64,000 nucleotides of DNA, from the NCBI RefSeq assembly GCF_002002735.1, contig NZ_MUNY01000060.1:55568-119567 (forward strand), given 5' to 3'. Origin of the DNA: Algoriphagus sp. A40. Its GTDB lineage: Bacteria; Bacteroidota; Bacteroidia; Cytophagales; Cyclobacteriaceae. The notes beneath the pieces are model-generated. The model was not told the origin of the DNA. It searched no databases and was given only the letters and a program-made list of their open reading frames with translations. Below are positions 19,080 to 27,563 of the stretch, in pieces (the stretch's first letter is position 1; every line of letters begins with the position of its first letter). The position numbers and the translations under genes were made by a program.

Positions 19080-20032
19080 TGAAAATAACCGAACACCTTA
19101 AAAACGCGAATTCAACTCTTTTTTCATTTGAAATTCTTCCTCCACTCAAGGGCCAAAGTCTGAAAGAACTTATGGAGGGGATTGCTCCTTTGATGGAATT
19201 CAAGCCGCCTTTTGTGGACGTGACTTATCATCGGGAGGAATTTATCTATAAAAAGCATCCCAACGGATTGCTGGAAAAAGTCAGTACCAAAAAGCGTCCC
19301 GGTACAGTCGGGATTTGCGCAGCGATCATGAACCGCTTCCATGTCGATGCGGTGCCGCATTTGCTGTGCGGCGGTTTTTCCAAAGAAGAAACAGAAAACG
19401 CGCTGATTGATCTCAATTTCATCGGTGTGGACAACGTGCTGGCGCTCAGAGGCGATGCGCCAAAGACCGAAGGAAGATTTATTCCAGAAGCGGAAGGTCA
19501 CAGCTTTGCCAGTGAATTGGTGGAACAGATCGTGAGAATGAACAACGGCAGGTATCTGCATGAAGAAACTGAAAACAGCTTTCATACTGATTTTTGTGTG
19601 GGTGTGGCAGGCTATCCGGAGAAGCATTTCGAGGCCCCGAGCTTAAAATTTGACCTGAAGTATCTGAAGGAAAAAGTCGATAAAGGGGCAGAATACATTG
19701 TGACTCAGATGTTTTTTGACAACAAGAAGTTCTTTGATTTTGTGGCAAAAGTCCGTGAGGCGGGTATCACGGTGCCGATCATCCCGGGGATCAAACCGAT
19801 TGCAACTTTGGGTCAAATCACTAATCTGCCGAGAACTTTCTTCCTTGATTTGCCAGACGCACTGACGGATGAACTTGAAAAATGCAAAACCAATGCAGAT
19901 GTCAAAGAAGTTGGAATCGCTTGGGCAATTGAGCAATGCAAGGAATTGATCGAAGCCAATGTGCCTTCGCTTCATTTCTATACGATGAGCAAGGCAGACA
20001 CGACATACAAAATTGCAAAAGCTGTGTTTTAA
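19079..20032 (+). CDS. metF: 5,10-methylenetetrahydrofolate reductase
   Basis: This 317-residue flavoprotein reduces methylenetetrahydrofolate to 5-methyltetrahydrofolate, the methyl donor for the MetH pair just upstream. Family features are FSFEILPPLKGQSLKELMEG at the N-terminus with the catalytic Glu, VDVTYHR, NVLALRGDAP and YIVTQMFFDNKKFFDFV, then IIPGIKPI. It has the length of bacterial enzymes and no C-terminal SAM-inhibited domain, so feedback would come through the riboswitch. A strong terminator follows immediately. Confidence 0.95.
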   Translation: MKITEHLKNANSTLFSFEILPPLKGQSLKELMEGIAPLMEFKPPFVDVTYHREEFIYKKHPNGLLEKVSTKKRPGTVGICAAIMNRFHVDAVPHLLCGGFSKEETENALIDLNFIGVDNVLALRGDAPKTEGRFIPEAEGHSFASELVEQIVRMNNGRYLHEETENSFHTDFCVGVAGYPEKHFEAPSLKFDLKYLKEKVDKGAEYIVTQMFFDNKKFFDFVAKVREAGITVPIIPGIKPIATLGQITNLPRTFFLDLPDALTDELEKCKTNADVKEVGIAWAIEQCKELIEANVPSLHFYTMSKADTTYKIAKAVF

Positions 20033-20075
20033 AAAACCTTTGGGGTCTCTAAGACCCCGAAGGTTTTATTTTTTC
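20033..20075 (+). terminator. Strong intrinsic terminator of the met operon
   Basis: AAAACCTT-T-GGGGTC, a 5-nt loop and GACCCC-G-AAGGTTTT form a 14-15 bp stem beginning right after the metF stop, followed by ATTTTTTC. Confidence 0.9.
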
Positions 20076-20160
20076 AAACTTGGAGCTAATTTTTTTCTCA
20101 ACCTTTTCGCCAATCATCCCAATTACAATTTCCCGATTCCTTTAATTTTTATCTTGGGAC

Positions 20161-21012
20161 ATGATTAAACTGATCGAATGTCCACGGGATGCGATGCAGG
20201 GAATTCCTGAATTTATCGATACGGCGATCAAAGCTGCCTACATCAACCAACTTTTGGAGGTCGGTTTTGATACCATTGACTTTGGGAGTTTTGTGAGTCC
20301 AAAAGCGATTCCGCAAATGCGGGATACTGCTGAGGTGTTGGATCTGTTGGACTTGCATCAGGCGAAAAGCAAGCTTTTGGCTATCGTGGCTAATGTAAGA
20401 GGGGCGGAGGATGCACTTCATTTTCAAGAAATTGATTTTTTGGGCTTTCCGCTTTCTGTTTCAGAGACTTTTCAGCAGCGAAATACCAATGCTTCCATTT
20501 CTGAAGCTTTAAAAACTGTTGAGGAAATCCAAAATCTTTGCGAAGCAAGAGGTAAAAAGCAGGTTGTATATCTCAGTATGGGTTTTGGCAACCCGTATGG
20601 AGATCCTTATTCTCCCGAACTGGTCGCTGAATTTGTCGAAAAACTAGCTCAGCTTCAGGTAGAGACGATCTCGCTGTCAGATACGATAGGTGTAGCTACG
20701 CCTGAATTGATTTCTAACTTATTCGAAGTTCAGATTCAGGCATTTCCACAAATTGAGTTTGGAGCTCATTTGCACAGTAGAGCCGAAGGGATTGAAGAAA
20801 AAGTGCTTGCAGGTCTAAAGGGCGGTTGTCGGAGATTTGATGGAGCCTTGAAAGGTTTTGGAGGATGCCCGATGGCGGAAGACAAACTTGTCGGAAATAT
20901 GGCGACTGAGGTGATGATTGAGACTTTGGAATATCAAGGGTATGACTTGAAACTGGACAAGTCAGAACTAGCTGAATCCATGAAGCTTACGAAATTTGTA
21001 TTTAACACCTGA
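20161..21012 (+). CDS. Hydroxymethylglutaryl-CoA lyase
   Basis: This 283-residue enzyme cleaves HMG-CoA to acetyl-CoA and acetoacetate, the last step of leucine breakdown. Residues seen: the ECPRDAMQG motif (R9, D10, Q13), metal-binding HLHSR (H203, H205) and the signature GFGGCPMAEDKLVGN with the catalytic Cys236. The length is slightly below the usual 295-325. The family also contains homocitrate/isopropylmalate synthases, but these lack the GGCP signature. The ATG at 20161 is the first in frame. Its neighbours show no other leucine-degradation genes; the PepSY gene follows by 3 bp. Confidence 0.85.
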   Translation: MIKLIECPRDAMQGIPEFIDTAIKAAYINQLLEVGFDTIDFGSFVSPKAIPQMRDTAEVLDLLDLHQAKSKLLAIVANVRGAEDALHFQEIDFLGFPLSVSETFQQRNTNASISEALKTVEEIQNLCEARGKKQVVYLSMGFGNPYGDPYSPELVAEFVEKLAQLQVETISLSDTIGVATPELISNLFEVQIQAFPQIEFGAHLHSRAEGIEEKVLAGLKGGCRRFDGALKGFGGCPMAEDKLVGNMATEVMIETLEYQGYDLKLDKSELAESMKLTKFVFNT

Positions 21013-21015
21013 TTG

Positions 21016-21567
21016 ATGACTGAGCCCAAAGTCCAAAGTAAAGTAAAATCACTCCGGTGGCTCAGAAGCCTTCACAAATGGCTGGGGATTCCCTTGATCA
21101 TTTTCTTTTTTTTAATTGGAATAACCTCAATTCTTTTGGCTTGGAAAAAGAAGGCGGAGTTGTTACCTCCGACTTTGGAGACGAAAATTCAACAGGGAAA
21201 TTGGATTTCCCCTGCGGAAATGGTGAGTATAGCTGAAGCGGAAATGGCCAAAATCGGTGAATCCACCGAGGTTGACCGCATCGATATCCGCCCGGACAAG
21301 GGTGTGGCCAAGGTGACATTCAAAACCCATTTTACAGAAGTTCAGTTAGATGGATTTTCCGGAGAAGTGCTTTCGATTGAAACCCGTCACTCGGACTGGA
21401 TCGAAAAAGTGCACGACGGCAGCATTGTTGATTTTTACCTTGGAGGTGATGAGGCAACCAAATTGACTTATTCAACTCTGACAGCATTGGGTTTGATATT
21501 GATGGGTATCAGTGGGTTTTATCTGTGGTATTTTCCGAAAGTGATTCGAAGATTGAAGGGGAGATAG
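21016..21567 (+). CDS. PepSY domain membrane protein
   Basis: This 183-residue protein has one membrane helix near the N-terminus (PLIIFFFLIGITSILLAWKK), preceded by the typical RSLHKWLGIP motif of PepSY-associated proteins, a central periplasmic PepSY-like segment (TFKTHFTEVQLDGFSGEVLS) and a second helix near the C-terminus (LTALGLILMGISGFYLWYFP). Proteins of this type often accompany iron-uptake or respiratory functions, but the role here is not known. The ATG at 21016 lies 3 bp after the HMG-CoA lyase stop; an adjacent TTG at 21013 would add a single residue. Confidence 0.8.
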   Translation: MTEPKVQSKVKSLRWLRSLHKWLGIPLIIFFFLIGITSILLAWKKKAELLPPTLETKIQQGNWISPAEMVSIAEAEMAKIGESTEVDRIDIRPDKGVAKVTFKTHFTEVQLDGFSGEVLSIETRHSDWIEKVHDGSIVDFYLGGDEATKLTYSTLTALGLILMGISGFYLWYFPKVIRRLKGR

Positions 21568-21625
21568 GTAAGATGGACTGAGGGAAATTTGCCTTTAGAC
21601 TTTGATTTTTTTGTAGCTTTAGTTT

Positions 21626-22228
21626 ATGGAAAATGAGGATAAACATCTTGTAAAAGAGCCGGATATCGAATATGGCCGCTACACCTATGCTGATTACCTG
21701 ACTTGGGAAATGGACGTGATGGTCGAGCTAATCAAAGGAAAAGTGTTTAAGCGAGATGCTGCCGCACCAAGGATGTCTCACCAAAAGGTTTCGATTCGTT
21801 TGTCAGCGGAGTTTTTCAATTTCCTAAAAGGAAAATCTTGCCAGGTTTTTCATGCGCCATTTGATGTCAGATTACCGGTGAAGTCCAAGAGAAATCAGGA
21901 CATTGATACTGTGGTTCAGCCTGATTTGTGTGTGGTTTGTGATTCTGGGAAACTGGACGATGCAGGCTGCATTGGTGCTCCTGACCTTGTCGTTGAAATA
22001 CTTTCCCCCGGAAATAACAAAAGAGAGCTAAAAAATAAGTACGAGGTCTATGAAGAAGCAGGAGTAAAGGAATATTGGGTGATCCATCCCAATGAGCAGA
22101 CATTGTTAATCTATTCACTTGTCAATGGAAAATATCAATCTTCCAGATTATTCGTTTCAGGTGATATTGTTGAATCTGCTTGCATTGAAGGGTTTCGACT
22201 CAATTTGGAAGAGATTTTTGAAGGATAA
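21626..22228 (+). CDS. Uma2 family (DUF820) putative endonuclease-fold protein
   Basis: This 200-residue protein has the restriction-endonuclease-like core of the Uma2/DUF820 family. The conserved motif is VQPDLCVVCDSGKLDD, then GAPDLVVEILSPGN and a Lys-rich helix (KRELKNKYEVYEEAGVKEYW) ending in WVIHP. The acidic and Lys residues match the PD-(D/E)XK pattern (D of QPDL, E of VVEILS, K of NKYEVY). Family members are numerous in Cyanobacteria and Bacteroidota and their function is largely unknown. The gene sits alone, 58 bp after the PepSY gene and convergent with dprA. Confidence 0.85.
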   Translation: MENEDKHLVKEPDIEYGRYTYADYLTWEMDVMVELIKGKVFKRDAAAPRMSHQKVSIRLSAEFFNFLKGKSCQVFHAPFDVRLPVKSKRNQDIDTVVQPDLCVVCDSGKLDDAGCIGAPDLVVEILSPGNNKRELKNKYEVYEEAGVKEYWVIHPNEQTLLIYSLVNGKYQSSRLFVSGDIVESACIEGFRLNLEEIFEG

Positions 22229-22241
22229 ATCGGGAGCAGGA

Positions 22242-23369
22242 TTACACCATCAACTTATACTTTTTCCCAGGAAGAGACTTCACAATTCCTTCAAATTCAA
22301 GAGATAATAATTTAGAAGAAAGCATCCCTAACGGGATTTCAGTCAGATAGCTGATTTGGTCTATTTCTGATTCACCTTTTTCTAGGAGAAGTTTTAGGAT
22401 CAAAATTTCCTCCTCCTCCCGATTGCTCAGTTCCAAGGTTGGCTTTTTGGCTTTTTCTTCCCCCGGTTTTGTCCAGAAAAGTGCTTCAGCGATATCTCCT
22501 GGCCCAGTATAGATCGAGGCCTTCATTTTTCGGATCAAATGATTGCATCCTTCTGAAAAGGGAGATTGTAAATTTCCCGGAACTGCAAAAACATCCTTGT
22601 TGTAACTGTAGGCAATTTCAGCCGTAATCAAAGCGCCGCCTTTTTCTGCAGCTTCCACCACAATCAACGCATCAGAAAGTCCGGCAATTATCCGGTTTCG
22701 TGCCGGAAAATTTCCGGGTACCATGGGGCTTCCCGGTGCATATTCGCTCAAAAGGACGCCTGTTTCCTGCAGTTGTTCAGCCGTCTTTTTATGGGCTGCC
22801 GGGTAGATTTGAGAAATCGGAGAACCCATCACCGCGATTGTTGGAAGCCCGACTTGCAATGCTGCTCGGTGGGCTTCAATGTCAATTCCATAAGCTAATC
22901 CGGAAATAATGACTGGTTGGTAGGGCAGGAGGTCTTCGACGATTTTTCGAGTGATGGATTTACCATAAGAAGTTGCACTTCTTGTTCCTACGATCCCCAC
23001 ACTTCGCTCAAAATTCAGATTGCAATTCCCTTGTGTAAACAGTATGACTGGCCCGTCTTCGTGGGCTTTAAGTCTGGCAGGAAATTCAGGATCGGTTGAA
23101 ACCAAGATACGGAATCCTTTTTTTTCACTTAGGGAAATCAGCTCATCTGCTTTTCGAAGAAGGGAAACGGCTTGGCTTTGGATTTCGAGCAGCTTTTCCC
23201 CAACTCTTGGGATCTTTCCCGCTTTTCCTTTGCTGAGACTAAAAAAAACCTTTGCGGAACCGCTATAGGCTAAAATGGCTTTGAATACTCCCGGGCCAAC
23301 TTTGGGAGCTTGAGAAAGGGCTAAATGGTAGCGAAGATTTTCAAGATCCGTTTCGGGCTTTGAGTTCAT
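22242..23369 (-). CDS. dprA: DNA-processing protein DprA
   Basis: This 375-residue protein is DprA/Smf, which loads RecA on incoming single-stranded DNA during natural transformation. The Rossmann-like core is clear: SVGIVGTRSATSYGKSITRK, VIISGLAYGIDIEAHRAAL, YPAAHKKTAEQL and ARNRIIAGLSDALIVVEAAE. A C-terminal winged-helix-like region (EIDQISYLTEIPLGMLSSKLL) follows. Its first 29 bases overlap the 3' end of the MerR gene, so the pair is probably co-transcribed on the minus strand. The length is typical for the family. Confidence 0.93.
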   Translation of the reverse strand: MNSKPETDLENLRYHLALSQAPKVGPGVFKAILAYSGSAKVFFSLSKGKAGKIPRVGEKLLEIQSQAVSLLRKADELISLSEKKGFRILVSTDPEFPARLKAHEDGPVILFTQGNCNLNFERSVGIVGTRSATSYGKSITRKIVEDLLPYQPVIISGLAYGIDIEAHRAALQVGLPTIAVMGSPISQIYPAAHKKTAEQLQETGVLLSEYAPGSPMVPGNFPARNRIIAGLSDALIVVEAAEKGGALITAEIAYSYNKDVFAVPGNLQSPFSEGCNHLIRKMKASIYTGPGDIAEALFWTKPGEEKAKKPTLELSNREEEEILILKLLLEKGESEIDQISYLTEIPLGMLSSKLLSLEFEGIVKSLPGKKYKLMV

Positions 23370-23694
23370 TCTTCAGATTGATTAAAAAGTCTTTGATTTC
23401 CTGAAGTTTCTGAACTGCTGCAACTTTGTCAAATCCGTGATTTTTTCCAGAAGAAATCACTTCCTGAGCTCCCTGAAGGGTATATCCTTTTTCCTTTACC
23501 AAGTGGTAAACATACTTGATCTTTTGAATGTCCTCTTTGGTATAGCGTCGGTTGCCTTTTTTATCCTTTTTGGGGCGAATAATGTCAAATTCCCCTTCCC
23601 AATAGCGGATAAGCGAAGGTGCTACCTTAAACATCTCGGCAACTTCACCAATGGAATGGTACTTTTTTTCGATCTCTCGCTCTTTGTACGGCAC
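23341..23694 (-). CDS. MerR family transcriptional regulator
   Basis: This 117-residue protein has the N-terminal MerR winged helix-turn-helix: HSIGEVAEMFKVAPSLIRYW, then a wing with RPKKDKKGNRRYTKEDIQ, and a short C-terminal coiled coil. No effector-binding cysteines are present. Related small MerR proteins are common in Bacteroidota; the target is unknown. The start is a GTG at 23694; no ATG is available upstream of the HTH. It overlaps dprA by 29 bp, which hints that the two are linked in expression. Confidence 0.88.
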   Translation of the reverse strand: MPYKEREIEKKYHSIGEVAEMFKVAPSLIRYWEGEFDIIRPKKDKKGNRRYTKEDIQKIKYVYHLVKEKGYTLQGAQEVISSGKNHGFDKVAAVQKLQEIKDFLINLKNELKARNGS

Positions 23695-23715
23695 AGCAGT
23701 TTTTGTTAATAGTAA

Positions 23716-23750
23716 AAACCCTCCAAGGGTTCGAAACCCTTGGAGGGTTT
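23716..23750 (-). terminator. Perfect 16-bp hairpin, terminator of rsmE
   Basis: Sixteen perfectly paired bases (AAACCCTCCAAGGGTT with its complement) enclose a 3-nt loop. On the minus strand it is followed by a T-rich stretch and lies 76 bp after the rsmE stop and 22 bp before the MerR start. Confidence 0.8.
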
Positions 23751-23825
23751 GTTAAATATCTAAGTTAAAAATTTTGATCGGGGACTTCAAGGGATACTTG
23801 AGGGTTTAGTAAAAAAACGGAAAAA

Positions 23826-24530
23826 TCAGCGGTTTAGTACTTGAAGCATCTGAATTGCAGCCATCCCGGCAGTCTCGGTTCTAAGGCGACTTTTTCCCAA
23901 GGAAACTGCCTGAAAGCCGTTTTCAATAGCCGTTTTGATCTCTTTTGGGTCAAAATCGCCCTCAGGGCCAATTAGGATCAGATATTTTCCATCGGGGAGA
24001 GCAACATCAAAAAAGTGGTTTTCATGGGTCTCATCTACGTATGCGATGAATTTCTGAAAACCTTCAAAGTCCTTGGATTTAAATAGGTCGCTAAGTTTTC
24101 TGGTCGGGTGCAATACAGGAATCCTGAATTTCAGACTTTGCTTGCAAGCCGAGATCATTTTTTTGTGCAGTCGGTCTGTTTTTAGAAAACTTCGCTCCGA
24201 ATTCATGGTTTCCAAAAGTGTCATTTCGTGAAATCCGAGTTCGGAGATTTTTTCCACCATCCATTCCATCCTATCCGGACTTTTGGTCGGAGCGATAGCC
24301 AAGTGAATGTGAAACTTATCCTCCGGAACAATAGCTGAGCTCAGGACTTTCAGACTGGTCTTTTTGGGATTTGCTTCCAAAATCACGCCTTCAAAGACCT
24401 GTCCTTTTCCATTAGTCAGTAGGATTGGGTCGCCCTGTTTTTTGCGCAGCACTTTGACCAAGTGGTGGGATTCCTCCTCGTCGAGGTAGGTGAGGGGTTC
24501 GGTGATATTTTCCTGGAAAAAAAGCTGCAT
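23826..24530 (-). CDS. rsmE: 16S rRNA (uracil(1498)-N(3))-methyltransferase
   Basis: This 234-residue SPOUT-fold enzyme methylates U1498 of 16S rRNA using SAM. The N-terminal PUA-like part has ESHHLVKVLRKKQGD and the C-terminal knot carries the SAM-binding motif LIGPEGDFDPKEI and SLGKSRLRTETAGMAAIQML, both diagnostic. The start is set at the ATG at 24530 (MQLFFQENI), since the family begins there; an in-frame upstream ATG at 24554 would add eight residues (MPLPHGPP) that do not fit. It follows the DEAD-box gene, separated by a terminator. Confidence 0.94.
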   Translation of the reverse strand: MQLFFQENITEPLTYLDEEESHHLVKVLRKKQGDPILLTNGKGQVFEGVILEANPKKTSLKVLSSAIVPEDKFHIHLAIAPTKSPDRMEWMVEKISELGFHEMTLLETMNSERSFLKTDRLHKKMISACKQSLKFRIPVLHPTRKLSDLFKSKDFEGFQKFIAYVDETHENHFFDVALPDGKYLILIGPEGDFDPKEIKTAIENGFQAVSLGKSRLRTETAGMAAIQMLQVLNR

Positions 24531-24554
24531 GGGTGGGCCGTGAGGTAAAGGCAC

Positions 24555-24590
24555 AAAAAAAGCACATTTCTTGAAGAAATGTGCCTTTAA
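24555..24590 (-). terminator. Intrinsic terminator of the DEAD-box helicase gene
   Basis: GCACATTTC and GAAATGTGC form a 9-bp stem with a 5-nt loop; read on the minus strand it is followed by seven Ts. It lies about 30 bp after the helicase stop. Confidence 0.85.
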
Positions 24591-24612
24591 ACCGAATTAA
24601 CCTATAACCAAT

Positions 24613-26460
24613 TTAACCTTTTGAAATTTCCATGTTGACGGTCTTTCCTTTGATGGTGTTGTTCTTCATCACTTTGATCACATGTTCTGCGTCTTTGTGA
24701 GGAACATCCACGAAGGAGAAGTTGTCGAAGATGTCGATGCCACCGATGCTTTTGCCAGGAACGCCAGTTTCTCCAGCGATTGCACCTACGATATCGTTAG
24801 GACGGATTCTGTCTTTGTTACCAAGATTCAGGAACAAGCGAGTCATGTTTGCATCGCGTGTTCTTTCTTCCCTAGGAGCTCTTCTTTCGAAGTCTCTTGG
24901 TCCACTTTCACTACGGGCTGCAAATCGGTCCCCACCTTCTTTTCTGTCACCGAATCTTCCACCGCGCTCTCCGCCTCTTTCGAAACGGCCACCGCTTTCT
25001 CTTTCGCCTCTTCCAAATCGATCAGAACCGCTTCTTTCGCCACGTCCGAATCGATCAGATCCCCTCTCTCCGCGACCGAAATCACGACCTCCTTCTCTTG
25101 ATCCTTCTCTTCTTGCTCCGTAGGCTTCGATTCCGAAATCCTGCTCTTTCAATTCTTTCACGGTTTCACCCATGTTCATCTTGATCAAGCCAAGAGCAAT
25201 CTGCTCGATAGTCAACCCTTCAGCAAGCATCTGTCCGATAGTCGCTTCGAAAAGCTGATTATCTTCTTCTACTGCCAATACTCTATAAACGTCCTTCACC
25301 AATTGTGCTTTTTTCAGCTCAACCAATTCAGTGACAGATGGAGGCGTCATTTTATTGATGGTAGCTTTAGTGAAACGCTCCAAATCTCTGAGTTTCATTG
25401 TTTCTCTTCGACCTGTGATGAACGTAATCGCAGTACCTGACTTACCAGCACGACCGGTTCGGCCGATTCTGTGTACGTAATATTCCTCGTCCAATGGAAG
25501 GTCGTAATTGAATACTGCCTCTACATTGTCCACGTCAATACCACGGGCAGCTACGTCAGTTGCTACCAATACCGAGCAAAGTCCCTTACGGAATTTACCC
25601 ATTACTTTATCTCGCTGTGCCTGAGAAAGGTCACCGTGAAGCGCTTCCGCCAAGATGCCTCTAGCACCCAAAGCTTCCGTTACTTCGTCAGTCATTCTCT
25701 TCGTGTTACAGAACACTACGCTCAAAGCGTAATTGTTGATGTTCATCAGACGAGTCATCAATTCCATCTTCAAAGAAGGCTTTACTTCGTAGTAAACCTG
25801 CTCGATTTTAGAAACTGTCAATTCGTTTTTAGCGACTTTGATGATTTCAGGATTGGTTTGATATTTTCTTGTCAAATCCAAGATTGGCTTAGCCATCGTT
25901 GCAGAGAAAAAGACAGTTTGTCTTTCTGCAGGCATTTCTGAAAGAATTGCCTCGATATCATCTCTGAAACCCATGTCCAGCATTTCATCAGCCTCATCCA
26001 ATACGATGATTCCAATGCTGTCAAGCTTCAATGTTCCTCTGTTGATGTGATCTTGAACTCGACCTGGAGTACCAACTACGATCTGAACTCCTTTACGAAG
26101 TACTCTGATCTGCTTGTCTATTGATTCTCCACCGTAGATCGCAACAGAGTTGATGCCTCTGTGATACTTGGATAGTTTTTGGATTTCTCCTTCTACCTGA
26201 ACCGCAAGTTCGCGGGTAGGGCAAAGGATGATGGCCTGTGGCTTGTTCAATTCTGAATCGACTAGGTCAATGATTGGAATTGCAAAAGCTGCAGTTTTAC
26301 CGGTTCCGGTTTGAGCCTGACCGATCAAATCGCGTCCTTCCAATACGAAAGGAATAGCCTGTAATTGAATTGGGGAAGGGGTTGTATAACCCATTTCTTC
26401 CACTGCCCGCAAGATTTCTACTGAAATCCCCAGGTCTGAGAATTGTGTTGTGATTTCCAT
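24613..26460 (-). CDS. DEAD-box ATP-dependent RNA helicase with RG-rich linker and DbpA-type RNA-binding domain
   Basis: This 615-residue protein unwinds structured RNA, probably in ribosome assembly or cold adaptation (DeaD/CsdA-like). Motifs: Walker A AQTGTGKTAAF (residues 49-59), PTRELAVQV, DEADEMLDMGF at about 155, SATM at about 187, ATDVAARGIDVD and HRIGRTGRAG. Residues about 445-540 are a low-complexity Arg/Gly/Asp/Glu tract with repeats of RFGRGER and GGRF. The last 75 residues fit a DbpA C-terminal RNA-binding domain (TRLFLNLGNKDRIRPNDIVG). A 5' leader of about 100 nt lies between the promoter-like site at 26563-26593 and the ATG, which could allow post-transcriptional control. Confidence 0.93.
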   Translation of the reverse strand: MEITTQFSDLGISVEILRAVEEMGYTTPSPIQLQAIPFVLEGRDLIGQAQTGTGKTAAFAIPIIDLVDSELNKPQAIILCPTRELAVQVEGEIQKLSKYHRGINSVAIYGGESIDKQIRVLRKGVQIVVGTPGRVQDHINRGTLKLDSIGIIVLDEADEMLDMGFRDDIEAILSEMPAERQTVFFSATMAKPILDLTRKYQTNPEIIKVAKNELTVSKIEQVYYEVKPSLKMELMTRLMNINNYALSVVFCNTKRMTDEVTEALGARGILAEALHGDLSQAQRDKVMGKFRKGLCSVLVATDVAARGIDVDNVEAVFNYDLPLDEEYYVHRIGRTGRAGKSGTAITFITGRRETMKLRDLERFTKATINKMTPPSVTELVELKKAQLVKDVYRVLAVEEDNQLFEATIGQMLAEGLTIEQIALGLIKMNMGETVKELKEQDFGIEAYGARREGSREGGRDFGRGERGSDRFGRGERSGSDRFGRGERESGGRFERGGERGGRFGDRKEGGDRFAARSESGPRDFERRAPREERTRDANMTRLFLNLGNKDRIRPNDIVGAIAGETGVPGKSIGGIDIFDNFSFVDVPHKDAEHVIKVMKNNTIKGKTVNMEISKG

Positions 26461-26771
26461 GAATGTTTTCCTTACTTTTTCTTGCCATGTTATCCTAAAT
26501 CCCAGACAAGCGACAGTAAGGATTCACGGCACGAAAAATACGCTGTGTCAAAATTGACGATGCAAAAGTAGGGTTAATAATTTTGAAATCCAAGACTGGT
26601 TCAAAAGTTTTTAGAATATTCGTTAAAAATGAAGGGATAAGAGCAAAATAAATTTGGTTTTTCTTGATTTTATATCTTGGATATTCGATTTAGGATACTG
26701 AAATACGAAAGTAAAAATGGTTAAACCTAGGAAATCCGAAATGGAAAATTTTTTTAATAATTAATCATTAT
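26461..26771 (-). other. 311-bp intergenic leader region of the helicase gene
   Basis: No gene is visible. On the minus strand it holds the helicase promoter-like site and about 95 nt of leader. The part next to the transporter gene (26755-26785) is extremely AT-rich. No terminator hairpin for the transporter was seen. Confidence 0.5.
26563..26593 (-). promoter_or_regulatory. Bacteroidota-type promoter of the helicase gene
   Basis: On the minus strand TTG (26593-26591), a 20-bp spacer and TACTTTTG (26570-26563) match the -33/-7 consensus (TTTG, TAnnTTTG). Confidence 0.55.
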
Positions 26772-27563
26772 TTATATAAATGCCCGGTCTGAGCTGGCTT
26801 CTTTTACCATTTCCTCAGCCAGATCTTTTCCTAAATACCGATCAATCAGGCCATGTCCCAAGTACAAAAGCGGGGTTAGAAGGATCGCTACAGCAAACTT
26901 ATAGGTGTAATTGATGATCCCGACAGCGATAACTTGGCTGAGGCTCCAGTTCCCGAAAACATAAAAAGCTATTCCCAAAACCACAAAAGAATCGAAAAAC
27001 TGGGAAATCAAAGTTGAACCTGTTGCACGAAGCCAAATCATGCGGGGACCAGTGATGGCCCGAAGCCTTTGAAAGACAAAAACGTCAATCAGCTGGCCCA
27101 ACAAGAAGGCCGTAAGTGAGCCGACGATTATTCCCATTCCTTGCCGGAAAATGGTGTTGAATGCATAATTGATATCAAATCCAGTTCCAGTGGGAGTTTG
27201 GGAATTTACATCCAACCAAAAGTCAGCCGGAACCAATACGGTCACCACACTGATCACCACAAACACATAAGCGATCAGTCCTGCTGTAATAAAACTGATT
27301 TTCCGGACTCCCTTTTTTCCAAAGTATTCATTGATAATATCCGTGGTGATGAACACAATCGGCCAAATGACCGCACCTGCAGTCAGATTAAAATCCAAGA
27401 TGTATTCCCCAAATATATTCCAGTTGATCGGCTCAAAACCGAGTGTCTTTTCACCCGAAAAAATCTTTACACCGATGATCTCCGCCAAAATCGCATTGGT
27501 CAAAAAGATCGATCCAAGGATGATAAAAAGGTTGGTTTTGCGGCTGTGGTGGATTTCATTCAT
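26772..27563 (-). CDS. Queuosine precursor transporter (YhhQ/VUT family)
   Basis: This 263-residue polytopic membrane protein belongs to the YhhQ (DUF165) family, which imports queuosine precursors such as preQ0 or queuine. Visible features are a leading helix NLFIILGSIFLTNAILAEII, the family motif VIWPIVFITTDIINEYFGKK with DIxNE, and later YFGKKGVRKISF and RATGSTLISQFFDSFVVLGI. The start is set at the ATG at 27563, whose first 8 bp overlap the RNase Z stop; an in-frame upstream codon at 27599 would add residues read from inside the rnz gene. Co-translation with rnz is likely. Confidence 0.9.
   Translation of the reverse strand: MNEIHHSRKTNLFIILGSIFLTNAILAEIIGVKIFSGEKTLGFEPINWNIFGEYILDFNLTAGAVIWPIVFITTDIINEYFGKKGVRKISFITAGLIAYVFVVISVVTVLVPADFWLDVNSQTPTGTGFDINYAFNTIFRQGMGIIVGSLTAFLLGQLIDVFVFQRLRAITGPRMIWLRATGSTLISQFFDSFVVLGIAFYVFGNWSLSQVIAVGIINYTYKFAVAILLTPLLYLGHGLIDRYLGKDLAEEMVKEASSDRAFI

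Noticed and set aside
24682..25123. Plus-strand frames opposite the RG-rich part of the helicase
   Set aside because: Their Ser/Pro/Phe-rich repeats are only the complement of the Arg/Gly repeats.
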